The notes: a model not told the origin generated them from the sequence alone. A stretch of DNA of 64,000 nucleotides from Streptococcus sp. LPB0220 (GCF_008727815.1 NZ_CP044230.1:1224001-1288000); one strand, 5' to 3'; counted from the stretch's first letter, positions 26,775 through 37,540 are shown. Numbers and translations: made by a program.

Positions 26775-27905
26775 CTACTCCAAAATAAACTTCTCTGCTA
26801 CAGTGTCTCCTAAAAAGAGACCTTTCTTGGTCATTCGTACAATGTCCTTGTCAGGTACCAAAAGGCCCTGCTGGATCAATTTCTCAACCACTGATCCATA
26901 TTGTTGGTCAAAATTCACACCAAACTTTTCTTCGAAACGTTTCTTGGAAACGCCTGTTTTCTTACGCAGTCCCAGAAACATCTCTTCTTCCATCATTTCA
27001 GTCTGAGTCAGATGTTCCTCCTGGACACGCGCATTTCCCTCTTCGACCGCCTGCATATAGTGACGGATAGGCCCATGATTCTTGTAGCGAACACCGTTGA
27101 CATAGCCGGATGCACCAGCTCCTAAGCCATAATACTCTGCATTATCCCAATACATGAGGTTGTGGCGACTTTCAAAACCAGGCTTGGAGAAATTGGAAAT
27201 TTCGTAATGCTCAAAGCCCGCACGCTCCAACTCCTGAATGATGTATTCAAACATCTCCGCTTCTAACTCCTCTTTTGGTAGAGGAAGCTTGCCCCGTCTC
27301 ATCCGATTCATAAAGACGGTGTGATTCTCTAGAATCAAGCTATAGAGGCTCATATGGGGAATGTCGAGGGCAAGAGCCTTAGCGACATTTTCCTGGACCT
27401 GCTCCATGGTTTGCGTCGGAAGGGCATAGATGAGGTCGATCGAAATATTGTCAAAACCAGCCAGCTTCAGACGATCGATATTGTCATAGATATCCTGCTC
27501 TTGATGGCTCCGACCAATCTTTTTGAGCAAGCGATTATCAAAGGTCTGTACGCCTAAAGAAACCCGATTAACCGGTGAATCCTTCAAAACAGCAATCTTA
27601 TCCGGATCCAAATCACCAGGATTGGCCTCGATGGTCAACTCCTCCATCTGAGAAAGATCAAGTGACTTGGTCAGCTCCTTGAGCAGATACTCTAGCTGAT
27701 CCGCAGTTAAGGCTGTCGGTGTCCCACCCCCAATATAGAGAGTCCGTAAATTTGTGATTTCTTCCCGACGAAATTCTTGGATCAAATGATCCAAATAAGC
27801 ATCGACCGGTTGGTTCTTAATAAAAACCTTCGAAAAATCACAATAAAAACAAATCTGGGTACAAAATGGGATGTGGACATAAGCGGACGTTGGTTTTGTA
27901 TGCAT
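26775..27905 (-). CDS. hemW: HemW-like radical SAM protein
   Basis: A 376-residue radical SAM protein of the HemN/HemW family. The iron-sulfur motif is CTQICFYCDF (CxxxCxxC, about 16-25), followed by LYIGGGTPTAL (about 66-76) and the C-terminal HemN domain. HemW is a heme chaperone rather than the coproporphyrinogen dehydrogenase; streptococci do not make heme, so annotation as oxygen-independent coproporphyrinogen oxidase would be misleading. The start at 27905 is chosen from family alignment (xxKPTSAYVHIPFC). A TATAAT ends 7 nt before it, so longer starts up to 28013 would lie upstream of the promoter. Confidence 0.92.
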   Translation of the reverse strand: MHTKPTSAYVHIPFCTQICFYCDFSKVFIKNQPVDAYLDHLIQEFRREEITNLRTLYIGGGTPTALTADQLEYLLKELTKSLDLSQMEELTIEANPGDLDPDKIAVLKDSPVNRVSLGVQTFDNRLLKKIGRSHQEQDIYDNIDRLKLAGFDNISIDLIYALPTQTMEQVQENVAKALALDIPHMSLYSLILENHTVFMNRMRRGKLPLPKEELEAEMFEYIIQELERAGFEHYEISNFSKPGFESRHNLMYWDNAEYYGLGAGASGYVNGVRYKNHGPIRHYMQAVEEGNARVQEEHLTQTEMMEEEMFLGLRKKTGVSKKRFEEKFGVNFDQQYGSVVEKLIQQGLLVPDKDIVRMTKKGLFLGDTVAEKFILE

Positions 27906-27912
27906 ACCTTTA

Positions 27913-27921
27913 ATTATACCA
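27913..27921 (-). promoter_or_regulatory. hemW: hemW extended -10 element
   Basis: TGGTATAAT on the minus strand, 7 nt before the hemW ATG. Only AAAGG with a 1-nt gap lies between, too close to act as a normal ribosome binding site. Confidence 0.62.
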
Positions 27922-27972
27922 TAAAATCCCCCTAAGTCCGAGAAGAAAAGGGTGGATGACGCAAGGATTTCC

Positions 27973-28001
27973 TTGACAAGAAGGAATGAAAAGAATAGAA
28001 T
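27973..28001 (+). promoter_or_regulatory. Promoter of the ABC-F leader
   Basis: TTGACA (27973-27978), 17-bp spacer, TAGAAT (27996-28001). Transcription would start near 28008, giving a leader of about 215 nt before the ABC-F ATG at 28225. Confidence 0.88.
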
Positions 28002-28031
28002 AAAACTAATCACATTCGGAGGTAAGGAGAT

Positions 28032-28043
28032 ATGAACAACTAA
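28032..28043 (+). CDS. Three-codon leader ORF (Met-Asn-Asn-stop)
   Basis: ATG AAC AAC TAA preceded by GGAGGTAAGGAGAT, a very strong ribosome binding site for so short a frame. It lies about 24 nt into the predicted leader and about 130 nt before a leader terminator. This is the layout of ribosome-mediated attenuators upstream of antibiotic-resistance ABC-F genes. Translation is inferred, not shown. Confidence 0.5.
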   Translation: MNN

Positions 28044-28170
28044 GTTTCGTTAAATAAGATACTTTATTTAGTGGACTGCTTGTTCTATCTCTTTTCGTGT
28101 GCCCTCTCGCCTATTGTCCAACTTTTTGTTGGCTTAATAAGGTCTTTTTCTGTTTGGGTTTCACTTGAAT

Positions 28171-28204
28171 ACAGCTCTACTAAATAGGTAGAGCTGTTTT
28201 TTTG
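28171..28204 (+). terminator. Leader terminator (attenuator) of the ABC-F gene
   Basis: ACAGCTCTAC-TAAATAG-GTAGAGCTGT is a 10-bp stem followed by eight T. It ends 20 bp before the ABC-F ATG and lies inside its own transcript, so read-through must occur for expression. A further hairpin (TAAATAA/TTATTTA, near 28050-28070) lies between the leader ORF and this terminator. Confidence 0.85.
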
Positions 28205-28224
28205 TCCCAGTAGAAAGGAATCTT

Positions 28225-29748
28225 ATGCTAAAACTATCCCACCTCACCATCCGCCACACAAAAGATTTACGCGATTTGGTTCGCGATCTGTCCCTAACTA
28301 TTCATGAAGGGGAAAAAGTTGCCATTATTGGCGAAGAAGGAAATGGAAAGTCTTCTTTGCTTCATGTCCTTATGTCCCCAAAATCCCTACCAGATTATAT
28401 GACCATAGAAGGTGAAATCACCACTTCTTTTCACTCCTATGCCTATATTCCCCAGACTTTGCCGGAAGCCTTGAAGGGAAAAAGCTTGGAAGAATATTTT
28501 TTTGGAGAGGATGAGCTAGACTATGCCACCCTCTACAGACTGGCTGATCAATTGCAATTTGATAGCGACCGCTTTGCGAGCGACCAAGCTATTGGAAGTC
28601 TATCTGGAGGAGAAGCCCTCAAAGTCCAACTGCTTCACGAACTTTGCCGTCCTCATGAATTGCTATTTTTAGATGAACCTTCAAACGATCTGGATTTGGA
28701 AACCCTGGACTGGCTCCAGCAGATGATCCAAACGAGCCCCCAAACCATCCTATTTATTTCCCATCATGAGGATTTTTTGACGCAGACGGCGGATACCATT
28801 ATTCATCTAAGACAGATCAAACACCGCAAGGAGGCTGAAACCATTGTAGAGCACCTAGGCTATCAAGACTACAGTAGCCAGAGGGAGCAACAATTCAAGC
28901 AACAGACTCAGCAAGCTGCCAACGATCAACGAACCTACCGAAAAACAATGGAGAAGCATCGCCGCGTCCGTCAGCAAGTTGAAACATCCTTACGAAACAC
29001 TAAGGATAGCACTGCTGGACGTCTCCTGGCAAAGAAAATGAAGTCCCTCCTCTCACAAGAAAAGCGCTACGAGCGAGAATTCCAATCCATGACTCCCCAA
29101 CCCTATGATGAGGAAGTCATCAATCTGCATTTTCCTCCCCTCACTCCCTTGTCTCCTCAAAAACGAGTCCTTCTATTAGATCAGGAAGAACTCGCCATTG
29201 GTGATCGGGTCCTTGTCAAGAACCTCTCCCTTACTCTTCTAGGACAGGATAAAATAGGGATTATCGGTTCCAACGGTGTGGGGAAATCCACTTTCCTAAA
29301 AATGATATGGAAAAGTCTACAGAAGAATGAAAGTATCCGCACTGCCTATATGCCACAAGATTACACTGAAGGCCTCCCTCTGACTCAGACACCGGTTCAA
29401 TTTCTACAGCATTCAGGTGATCGCGAAGAAATCAACACCATTCAATTGCATTTAGCCTCCCTCAACTTTACTTATTCTGAAATGCACCATCCGATCTCTG
29501 AACTTTCTGGTGGCCAGCAAGGAAAACTCTTCCTCCTTCAATTAGTACTCACAAGTCCCCAGTTTCTGCTCTTGGACGAGCCTACTCGCAATTTTTCACC
29601 CACTTCCCAACCAGAAATTCGACGCCTATTCGCAGACTACCCAGGCGGACTGGTTACAGTCTCCCACGATCGGACCTTCCTCAAAGAAGTCTGCCAAAAA
29701 ATCTATCGTCTGACTGAAAATGGTTTGGTAGAAATAGAGTCGCTCTAA
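28225..29748 (+). CDS. ABC-F family ATPase (putative ribosome protection protein)
   Basis: A 507-residue protein with two ABC domains and no membrane segments. Domain 1: Walker A IIGEEGNGKSSLL (about 35-47), signature GSLSGGEALKVQ, Walker B LLFLDEPSNDLD. A linker of about 80 residues follows (QREQQFKQQTQQAAN... to about 295), highly charged and helical, the interdomain arm of ABC-F proteins. Domain 2: GSNGVGKSTFLK, signature ELSGGQQGKL, Walker B FLLLDEPTRNFSP. Size fits antibiotic-resistance or housekeeping-translation ABC-Fs of the Lsa/Vga/Msr range. The attenuator leader favours inducible target protection, but the drug cannot be named from sequence. It stands alone on the plus strand. Confidence 0.82.
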   Translation: MLKLSHLTIRHTKDLRDLVRDLSLTIHEGEKVAIIGEEGNGKSSLLHVLMSPKSLPDYMTIEGEITTSFHSYAYIPQTLPEALKGKSLEEYFFGEDELDYATLYRLADQLQFDSDRFASDQAIGSLSGGEALKVQLLHELCRPHELLFLDEPSNDLDLETLDWLQQMIQTSPQTILFISHHEDFLTQTADTIIHLRQIKHRKEAETIVEHLGYQDYSSQREQQFKQQTQQAANDQRTYRKTMEKHRRVRQQVETSLRNTKDSTAGRLLAKKMKSLLSQEKRYEREFQSMTPQPYDEEVINLHFPPLTPLSPQKRVLLLDQEELAIGDRVLVKNLSLTLLGQDKIGIIGSNGVGKSTFLKMIWKSLQKNESIRTAYMPQDYTEGLPLTQTPVQFLQHSGDREEINTIQLHLASLNFTYSEMHHPISELSGGQQGKLFLLQLVLTSPQFLLLDEPTRNFSPTSQPEIRRLFADYPGGLVTVSHDRTFLKEVCQKIYRLTENGLVEIESL

Positions 29749-29750
29749 CG

Positions 29751-29777
29751 TAAAAAAGATTGGCTAAAACCAATCTT
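29751..29777 (-). terminator. Hairpin with minus-strand U-run
   Basis: AAGATTGG-TTTTAG-CCAATCTT followed by TTTT on the minus strand, just beyond the ABC-F stop. It would end minus-strand transcripts coming from the rluD/pro remnant, since no T-run exists on the plus strand. Confidence 0.55.
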
Positions 29778-29843
29778 GTAGAACGAGGAAAAAATGTTCT
29801 ATTATACAAATCTAACAAATCCAGAGTTATCCAAGCCTCTATT

Positions 29844-29982
29844 GAAACTTTTCCGCCGTGAGAAAAGTGCCTGAAACGTAATAGTTTCAGGCACTCGGAA
29901 TTATTGAGACCTTAGGCTCAATAATTAGTCATGGAACTTCGAAGAAGTTCGCTGACGTCCATTCTCACCTAAGGAAAGTTTC
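29844..29982 (+). repeat. MITE-like element with terminal inverted repeats, copy A
   Basis: The ends are GAAACTTTTCCGCCGTGAGAA and the inverse of GAAACTTTCCTTAGGTGAG..., i.e. ~20-bp imperfect terminal inverted repeats. Inside is a strong hairpin (GTGCCTGAAAC/GTTTCAGGCAC). A second, longer copy is at 50342-50553; both share TAAGAG and a TCTTCAAT box just after the right end. No coding capacity. Confidence 0.75.
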
Positions 29983-30033
29983 TAAGAGGACTTTGTCTTC
30001 AATTTGAAAGATTTGCAAAAACCAATCTTTTTT

Positions 30034-30396
30034 CTAATTCTTCCCTGCCTCTTTTCCCATTTCTTGGGTGCGTTTATAGGCTACTTCTACTCCTGCAATA
30101 ATGTCGCCCCGTAGGCCGACTTGTTCTAAGCGGTTGACTCCTGCGATGGTAGAGCCACCTGGACTACAAACCGCATCCTTCAAGCTTCCAGGATGTTGCC
30201 CCGTCTCTAAGACCATACTGGCGGCCCCTTTGAAAGTCTGAGCCGCCCCTGATGAGACCAAGATCAACTCATGCCCCGATTCGTGTAAGAGAGCCAACTG
30301 CTGGGTAATGACCTTGACCTTCTGTCTGGAGAGACTCCCATCGGGATTGGTCAAAGACGAGGTCCCTACTTTAAAGACGATTCGTTTTGCTTTCAT
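30034..30396 (-). pseudogene. In-frame proB'-'proC fusion, remnant of a proBAC operon
   Basis: The 120-codon frame is intact but chimeric. Residues 1 to about 51 ([20 protein letters not shown] ... ELILVSSGA) are the N-terminus of glutamate 5-kinase ProB. From about residue 52 on ([44 protein letters not shown]) it is the C-terminal dimerisation region of pyrroline-5-carboxylate reductase ProC. The rest of proB, all of proA and the front of proC are missing. I recall proBAC following rluD in pneumococcus, so this looks like an internal deletion in place. No catalytic function is expected. The gene lies downstream of the frameshifted rluD. Confidence 0.88.
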
Positions 30397-30470
30397 CTCT
30401 ATGTTTCTTTCTAATACTATTTATTTCGTATGTAATGAAAGTGACTGAATCTCCATTCAGCCATTCTTCA

Positions 30471-31363
30471 TTATCCTTTTCGAAGGTCTTCCAGCGTTTT
30501 CTCAAAGATCGCTGGTACTTCTGCCGTAAATTCCAAAGTCTCTCCGGTGCGAGGGTGGGTAAAGCCGAGTGTCCGCGCATGAAGAAACTGTCCTTTTCCT
30601 TTGAGTGTCTTCTTAGGACCATAAGCAGGGTCTCCAGCTACTGGATGGCCGATATAGGCCATGTGCACCCGAATTTGGTGGGTGCGCGACCGGTCTCTAG
30701 TTGCAACTCTACCAAGGTGTAATTTCCAAAGCGCTCCAAGACTTGAAAACGGGTCACTGCAGGTTTTCCTTTCGCCGTCACTGCTTGTTTTTTCCGGTCC
30801 TTTTCACTGCGACCAATTGGTGCTTCGATCATGCCCCGATCGTTCGGAAGATTGCCATGGACAATGGCCCAATACTTCCGGAGAGATTTTTTGTCTTTGA
30901 GTTCCTCTGCTAAGGCGACGTGGGCTTGGTCATTTTTTGCGACCATCAAGAGGCCTGACGTGTCTTTGTCGATCCGATGAACGATCCCTGGACGCAATTC
31001 CCCATTGATCCCTGAAAGGTCCTTGACATGGTATAAGAGCGCATTGACCAAGGTCCCGCTGGTATGACCCGCACTGGGGTGAACAACCATACCCTGTGGC
31101 TTATTGACCACCACAACATCCTGGTCCTCATAGACGATGTCTAAGGGCAGATCTTCTGCTTCATAGCTGACCTCTTCCACTTCTGGGACTTCATACTGGA
31201 TGATATCTCCTTCTTTGACCGTATACTTAGCTTTTTTCACGGTTCCATTGACCAGAACTTTTCCTTCTTTGATCTGCTCATTGGCCACAGCTCGTGACAA
31301 GGGAGTCAAATCCGCCAAAGCCTTATCCAGTCGCGCACCGGCTACTTCGATTTTAATTTCCAT
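30471..31363 (-). pseudogene. rluD: rluD-type 23S rRNA pseudouridine synthase, frameshifted
   Basis: Two frames together give a full RluD-type synthase of about 296 residues. The first (31363 down to about 30688) holds the S4-like N-terminus, KPQGMVVHPSAGHTSGTLVNALLYH and the catalytic HRIDKDTSGLL. It runs on out of frame to a stop at 30638. The second frame, from about 30690 to 30471, continues the family sequence (VHMAYIGHPVAGDPAYG ... GETLEF). The break is in the LETGRTHQIR motif: one extra GC dinucleotide in GCGCG at 30684-30688 shifts the frame. Either the gene is inactive in this strain or this is a sequencing error. It overlaps the lspA end by 11 bp. Confidence 0.9.
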
Positions 31364-31814
31364 GCGTTTCCTCTTTCAACATCAGGATCAGGAGCAAGAA
31401 AACTCCAACTGTCAAATAACTATCTGCTACATTAAAAATGGCAAAATTCATAAAATCCAGGTGGAACATATCGACTACAAAGCCCTGACGCAGGCGATCG
31501 ATAAAATTCCCCAATCCACCCGCAATCACCAAGGTCAAGCCTGTCACCATCCAAAGCGATCCCTTGAGGTGCTTATAGAGATAGTAAAAGGCCCCCACCA
31601 TCACGACTAGCGTGATGAGGGTAAAGAACCATTGCTGATTTTCAAGAAGCGAAAAAGCTGCACCTGTGTTTTGAAGATAAGTCAGACTGACCACATGGGG
31701 AATAAAAGACTTGACGACACCCAGTGGAATGTTCTTCACCACATACCATTTGACCAGCTGATCCAGTAGGACCAAAAGGACGATCGCTACTGGGACCATT
31801 GTTTTTCTCTTCAT
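31353..31814 (-). CDS. lspA: Lipoprotein signal peptidase
   Basis: A 153-residue aspartic membrane peptidase with four helices that cleaves prolipoproteins before the lipidated Cys. Conserved blocks are [10 protein letters not shown] (about 49-58), [19 protein letters not shown] (first catalytic Asp, about 104-122) and [14 protein letters not shown] (second Asp). It would process lipoproteins in this window (BmpA-type, LdcB, the 45.8-kb lipoprotein). Downstream rluD overlaps it, the usual Firmicute arrangement. Confidence 0.96.
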   Translation of the reverse strand: MKRKTMVPVAIVLLVLLDQLVKWYVVKNIPLGVVKSFIPHVVSLTYLQNTGAAFSLLENQQWFFTLITLVVMVGAFYYLYKHLKGSLWMVTGLTLVIAGGLGNFIDRLRQGFVVDMFHLDFMNFAIFNVADSYLTVGVFLLLILMLKEETHGN

Positions 31815-31817
31815 TTC

Positions 31818-32720
31818 TTACCTCTTTTGATCAAAATATTCTACCATGACCTCGACAAACTTCTCTGCTACAGGAGAGAGATCCATCTCTTCGCGTTTGA
31901 CATAGACCATTTTATTGTCTAAGTTGTCTTCCAAAGGAATCACGGTAATGCCATTCACGGACTGGCTATCCAAAAAGCCAGATCCCGTCGCATAAGCATC
32001 CGTCCGCTCCAAGATTCCATTCAAGGTAGCCCGGTCGGTCACATTGAACATTTGTGAGCTCGAGCTGGTATCGACAAAGTTCTCTGAATAATAGAGGTAC
32101 TCATCTTTTTCTTGGGTAAAACGAACAGTTGGCAACTGAGCTAGATCTTCCATAACCAGTTTTTTCTTCTTAGCCAAAGGATGTCCTTTGCGAAGATAAA
32201 TATGAGTCTGAAAAGGAATCAAATCCACTACTTCAAGCCCTAATTTATCGACCCGTTGCATAATCCCCTTGGTATTTTGACGATTGAGATAAATAATCCC
32301 CAACTCACTATGCCCTTGAGCCACTTCGTCCAAAATTTGAACCGTCGTTGATTCAAAGATGCGGAAGTTTTTATTTTCCGGATAGCGGATCGAGAATTCC
32401 GTCATCAAAGGTGGCAAGAAGTCATAGTGTTGACTAGAAATAGAGAATTCTTTCTTCTCTTCTTCAGGACTGGCATATTGATTTTGAAACACATCAAACC
32501 CTTTGACCACGTCCTGCGCTTTTTCATAAAATTCCATTCCCCGACGGGTCAAAAAAGTCCCAGAACTGGTCCGACGAAAAATCTTAAACCCCAGTTCTTT
32601 TTCCAGATCTCTGACGGAGATGGACAAGCTAGGCTGACTCACATACATTTTTTCAGCAGCCTCACGAAAAGTACCACTGTTGGCAATCGCCACTACATAT
32701 CGTAATTGTTGTATATTCAT
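31818..32720 (-). CDS. LysR-family regulator, CpsY/MtaR-like
   Basis: A 300-residue LysR regulator. The winged helix-turn-helix is at residues 1-60 (QQLRYVVAIANSGTFREAAEKMYVSQPSLSISVRDLEKELG). The effector-binding domain follows from about 90. Position next to lspA-rluD matches the streptococcal CpsY/MtaR regulators that affect methionine transport, capsule or resistance to host factors; the exact ortholog is from memory. A TGGTATAAT element lies at 32749-32757 and AAGGAAAAT precedes the ATG. Confidence 0.85.
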   Translation of the reverse strand: MNIQQLRYVVAIANSGTFREAAEKMYVSQPSLSISVRDLEKELGFKIFRRTSSGTFLTRRGMEFYEKAQDVVKGFDVFQNQYASPEEEKKEFSISSQHYDFLPPLMTEFSIRYPENKNFRIFESTTVQILDEVAQGHSELGIIYLNRQNTKGIMQRVDKLGLEVVDLIPFQTHIYLRKGHPLAKKKKLVMEDLAQLPTVRFTQEKDEYLYYSENFVDTSSSSQMFNVTDRATLNGILERTDAYATGSGFLDSQSVNGITVIPLEDNLDNKMVYVKREEMDLSPVAEKFVEVMVEYFDQKR

Positions 32721-32818
32721 TCTATTTTCCTTATTACAGTATCGATCTATTATACCATAAATTAGGGGCTGAAAGAAGAGATCCGTTTAAGAGACCTTCT
32801 TCTAGTAAAAATAAAAAA

Positions 32819-32994
32819 GAGAGTGGGACAGAAATCGGTAATTCGTTAGAATTCGATTTCGTCGTCCCACCTCCGCACAGTTGAGTAGGACTGTAAAAGC
32901 TGATGAAATCAGCGTAGTAGAGCCCACTCAACCACTGCGTCTTGCTCGACAATCCAAAAATAATTGAGAGGCTAGGACTTTTGTCCCAGCCTCT
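32819..32994 (+). repeat. ~180-bp three-hairpin intergenic repeat, copy 3
   Basis: Same orientation as copy 1. It fills most of the gap between the lacG stop (33000) and the LysR gene start (32720) and ends 5 bp from the lacG stop. Confidence 0.93.
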
Positions 32995-32999
32995 TATAC

Positions 33000-34619
<1,620 letters not shown>

Positions 34620-36320
34620 TTAATCGAATTGCGCTTGAACGAATGCAAGAGCGCCTTTACCATCACGTGTCAATTTGATGTATTGAGCACCTTCTGTCTT
34701 AGCCAATTTAATGCCTAGTTTATCTGTTTCTGCCCTCATGTCTTCATAGTTAGAAGCTACTTGAGGGGCAAGGATAACAAGGTCAAATTCTGGCAACATT
34801 TCACGGTGAGCACCGTAACCACCAGCAGCGGCCTTTACAGGAACATTGTATTCTTTAGCAGCTTTATTCAAAGCATTTGCAAGAAGACCACTTGTACCAC
34901 CACCTGCACAAAGAACCAATACGTTTGTTTCTTTTGTGATATTGTTTTGAGCTGGTTCATTTTCAACACCAGCTTTTTCAAGAACAGCATCTGCTTTAGC
35001 AGTGTTAAAGTTTGCAGCAACTTTTTCTTTTAAGCTGTCGTTTGCTTTACCAGAACGTTCTTCTTCAAGAATTTGTTCATCATAAACCTTAACGAATGGA
35101 TAGTAAATGATCACGTCTACTACAACAAGGAGTGCAGCAAGGATGAAGGAAAGTACTTGGAAGTTTGTACCAAGGACAATTCCGAGAGGTCCAGGAGTTA
35201 CCCATGGAAGGTTAGCAGAGAATGAGTTCATTCCCAAAGTATCAACAAAGAATTTGAAGATCCATACGTTTGCAATTGGAGCAAAGATAAATGGAATGAA
35301 GAAGGTTGGGTTCAATACAATTGGAGCCCCGAAGAGAATTGGTTCGTTTACACCGAAGAATGTAGGAACAACAGATGCACGTCCGATTGCACGGTTACGT
35401 TCAGACTTACACAACCACATGAAGAGGAAGGGAACAATCAAGGTTGCACCAGTACCACCCATGGTAACGATAAACATTTGAGTCCCAGATGTGATGACTT
35501 TATCAGCATGTTGTCCGGCTTGAAGCAAGTGCAAGTTGTTATCGATATTTGCATATGTGATCGCCGCAATCGCTGGTTCTACGATTGAAGGACCATGGAT
35601 ACCTACAAACCAGAAGAAGGCATAAGCACCAAAAATAAGGGTAATTCCAAGATATCCATCTGCTGCAGAGAACAATGGAGCTAGAAGTGTTCCGATAGAT
35701 TCCGCAACTGTTACACCGATAGCACCTTTAACAATCAATTCAAATGCATACAAGAGAACAATTGAAACTGTAAATGGAATCAAGTCTTTAAAAACTTGTG
35801 AAATATTCGGTGGAACCTCGTCTGGCATGCGAATCGTCACATTATTTTTCACACAGACCTTATAAACATTAACGGTGACAAAGGCTGCAATGAAGGCTGT
35901 CAATAGACCTTTTGTACCCATGAAGGCTGTTAAGAATCCACCTTCTTTAGCAGGTTCGGCAGCCATGAGCAAGAAGCCAACCATAGAAGCCAACATTGTA
36001 GAAATGAAGTTGATTTGGTTAGTTGCTGGAAGGTCGCGGTTCATTGAATCAGTCAAAGCCTTAGCCGTTGTACCACCAACGAAGAAGGCCAAGATGCCCA
36101 TAGAATAGTTATATGGAGTCATCAAGAATGTTTCAATATCTTTAGACCAGTGGAATCCCCAAGCGTTTGGTACATACGCAATTAGGATGAAGATAGATGA
36201 GAAAAGGATAACAGGCATCCCTGCAATAAAGCCATCCCGAATCGCTCGCAAATATTTGTTTCGAGAAATCTTTTCAAAGAAAGGTTTCCCTTTTTCAATC
36301 AGTTCAATCAGTTTATTCAT
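34620..36320 (-). CDS. lacE: PTS lactose-specific EIICB component
   Basis: A 566-residue membrane transporter that takes up and phosphorylates lactose. The EIIC domain (about 1-430, roughly ten hydrophobic segments) contains the [14 protein letters not shown] sugar-site region. A charged linker follows, then the EIIB domain (about 470-566) whose phosphorylated Cys lies in [19 protein letters not shown]. Works with LacF (EIIA). Its start touches the lacF stop (1-bp overlap). Confidence 0.96.
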   Translation of the reverse strand: MNKLIELIEKGKPFFEKISRNKYLRAIRDGFIAGMPVILFSSIFILIAYVPNAWGFHWSKDIETFLMTPYNYSMGILAFFVGGTTAKALTDSMNRDLPATNQINFISTMLASMVGFLLMAAEPAKEGGFLTAFMGTKGLLTAFIAAFVTVNVYKVCVKNNVTIRMPDEVPPNISQVFKDLIPFTVSIVLLYAFELIVKGAIGVTVAESIGTLLAPLFSAADGYLGITLIFGAYAFFWFVGIHGPSIVEPAIAAITYANIDNNLHLLQAGQHADKVITSGTQMFIVTMGGTGATLIVPFLFMWLCKSERNRAIGRASVVPTFFGVNEPILFGAPIVLNPTFFIPFIFAPIANVWIFKFFVDTLGMNSFSANLPWVTPGPLGIVLGTNFQVLSFILAALLVVVDVIIYYPFVKVYDEQILEEERSGKANDSLKEKVAANFNTAKADAVLEKAGVENEPAQNNITKETNVLVLCAGGGTSGLLANALNKAAKEYNVPVKAAAGGYGAHREMLPEFDLVILAPQVASNYEDMRAETDKLGIKLAKTEGAQYIKLTRDGKGALAFVQAQFD

Positions 36321-36637
36321 TATTTCGCTCCTCTTTTATATAGTTCAATCAGATGGTGAATCACGTCTTTTAATAGGATCGTTGTCATGAGATGGTCTTG
36401 ACCATGCATCATGGTAATGCTATAGGGGATTTCTTCTCCTGCTGCTTCATGCGCTAGCATGGTCGTTTGAGATTTGTGAGCCTCAGCGATACAGGACCCT
36501 GCTTCTTCTACTAAGGATTCTGCTTTAGCAAAATCACCATTTTCAGCAGCTTTTAAGGCTTCCACTAATTTTGATCGAGCGTCACCGGCATAAGCGACAA
36601 TTTCAAACCCAAGTAATTGGACTTCTTCTTTATTCAT
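36320..36637 (-). CDS. lacF: PTS lactose-specific EIIA component
   Basis: A 105-residue trimeric EIIA of the lactose/cellobiose family. The active His lies in [15 protein letters not shown] (about residues 74-88). It accepts phosphate from HPr and passes it to the LacE EIIB domain. AAGGAGGAACC precedes the ATG. It sits between lacT (34-bp gap) and lacE. Confidence 0.95.
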   Translation of the reverse strand: MNKEEVQLLGFEIVAYAGDARSKLVEALKAAENGDFAKAESLVEEAGSCIAEAHKSQTTMLAHEAAGEEIPYSITMMHGQDHLMTTILLKDVIHHLIELYKRGAK

Positions 36638-36671
36638 GTTGGTTCCTCCTTATGATACCTTTTGAAAATTT

Positions 36672-37505
36672 TTATAATAGACGTTGAATATGAAGGGCTA
36701 AATAGACTTTTTCATTAGGAGATATTTTGGCTCCTGTCTGTTCAGCGATGGTTTGGTAGATTTGATGACTAATCTCATGAGCCTTTGGATAACTTAGCTG
36801 AATCAGTTGTTCCATCTCGCTCAAACCTTCTGGATCTTCTCTTCCCTTATCTAGCGAATCTAGGAAATAATTGAGATGGATCATAAAGCGATCATAGAAA
36901 TGACTGTTTTCTTCTTTCCGTTTCAATCCATTTTGAGCTAGTTTTTCTTCTACAGCTTTCAAAATAACTTGTCGATCCTGGACATCTGGATCTTGCTCAT
37001 GAATCATTTCCCCTTGTGCATTAATGAAATGATAAGCGATACGATTCACTTCATCGTCAGGAAGTTGATCCAAGAGCCGCTTTCGAAAAATCTCAATCGC
37101 TTCTTTTGCGATTTTATAGGGAATCGGGTGCATAGCAGACGCATCAGGAAGGTCACTGTGTTTGTATCTTCCCTGTTGAACTGCCTGGTAAGAACAAAAG
37201 ATGTGATCTGTTAATGTCACATAGATATATTCTTGAACAGGATAGGCATATTTCTTAGACAAGGTATCAATCACTTCATAAGTAGTTGTAATGAAATCAA
37301 GAGGAACATCCTTTAGAAGGGCCATAAAGTTTTCTCTTGACTCATCCGTGTTTAAACGAAATACTTTTTCGACCTTATCATCAGCCACTAGATCATTTTT
37401 CTTTTTCCCAAAAGCAATCCCACTCCCAATAACAATCAACTCTTGTTGTAGTTCATTTTGAACCAAAGCAACATTATTGTTCATTGGATGGATAATACGA
37501 TACAT
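36672..37505 (-). CDS. lacT: BglG-family antiterminator LacT
   Basis: A 277-residue transcriptional antiterminator. An N-terminal RNA-binding CAT domain (YRIIHPMNNNVALVQNELQQELIVIGSGIAFGKK, residues 2-55) is followed by two PRD domains with regulatory histidines (EYIYVTLTDHIF, about 95-106; RIAYHFINAQGE; later YLALHIQRL). Phosphorylation by the PTS sets its activity. The start at 37505 follows AAAGGAGAGCCTC; the open frame to 37559 is not used. It would bind the RAT in its own leader and allow transcription of lacTFEG. Confidence 0.95.
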   Translation of the reverse strand: MYRIIHPMNNNVALVQNELQQELIVIGSGIAFGKKKNDLVADDKVEKVFRLNTDESRENFMALLKDVPLDFITTTYEVIDTLSKKYAYPVQEYIYVTLTDHIFCSYQAVQQGRYKHSDLPDASAMHPIPYKIAKEAIEIFRKRLLDQLPDDEVNRIAYHFINAQGEMIHEQDPDVQDRQVILKAVEEKLAQNGLKRKEENSHFYDRFMIHLNYFLDSLDKGREDPEGLSEMEQLIQLSYPKAHEISHQIYQTIAEQTGAKISPNEKVYLALHIQRLL

Positions 37506-37540
37506 GAGGCTCTCCTTTGTAAAATTTGTTAAAAGCAAAT

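Noticed and set aside
27906..28013. N-terminal extension of hemW to an upstream start
   Set aside because: The extension reads through a TATAAT box and its own promoter region; related HemW proteins begin near xxKPTSAYVHIPFC, matching the ATG at 27905.
32734..32952. Open frames inside the ~180-bp repeat copies (also 43442-43705) that share a conserved protein sequence
   Set aside because: The similarity follows from the repeated DNA itself. Frames begin and end at different places, lack ribosome binding sites and are broken in other copies. The conserved features are inverted repeats, so RNA or DNA structure explains them.
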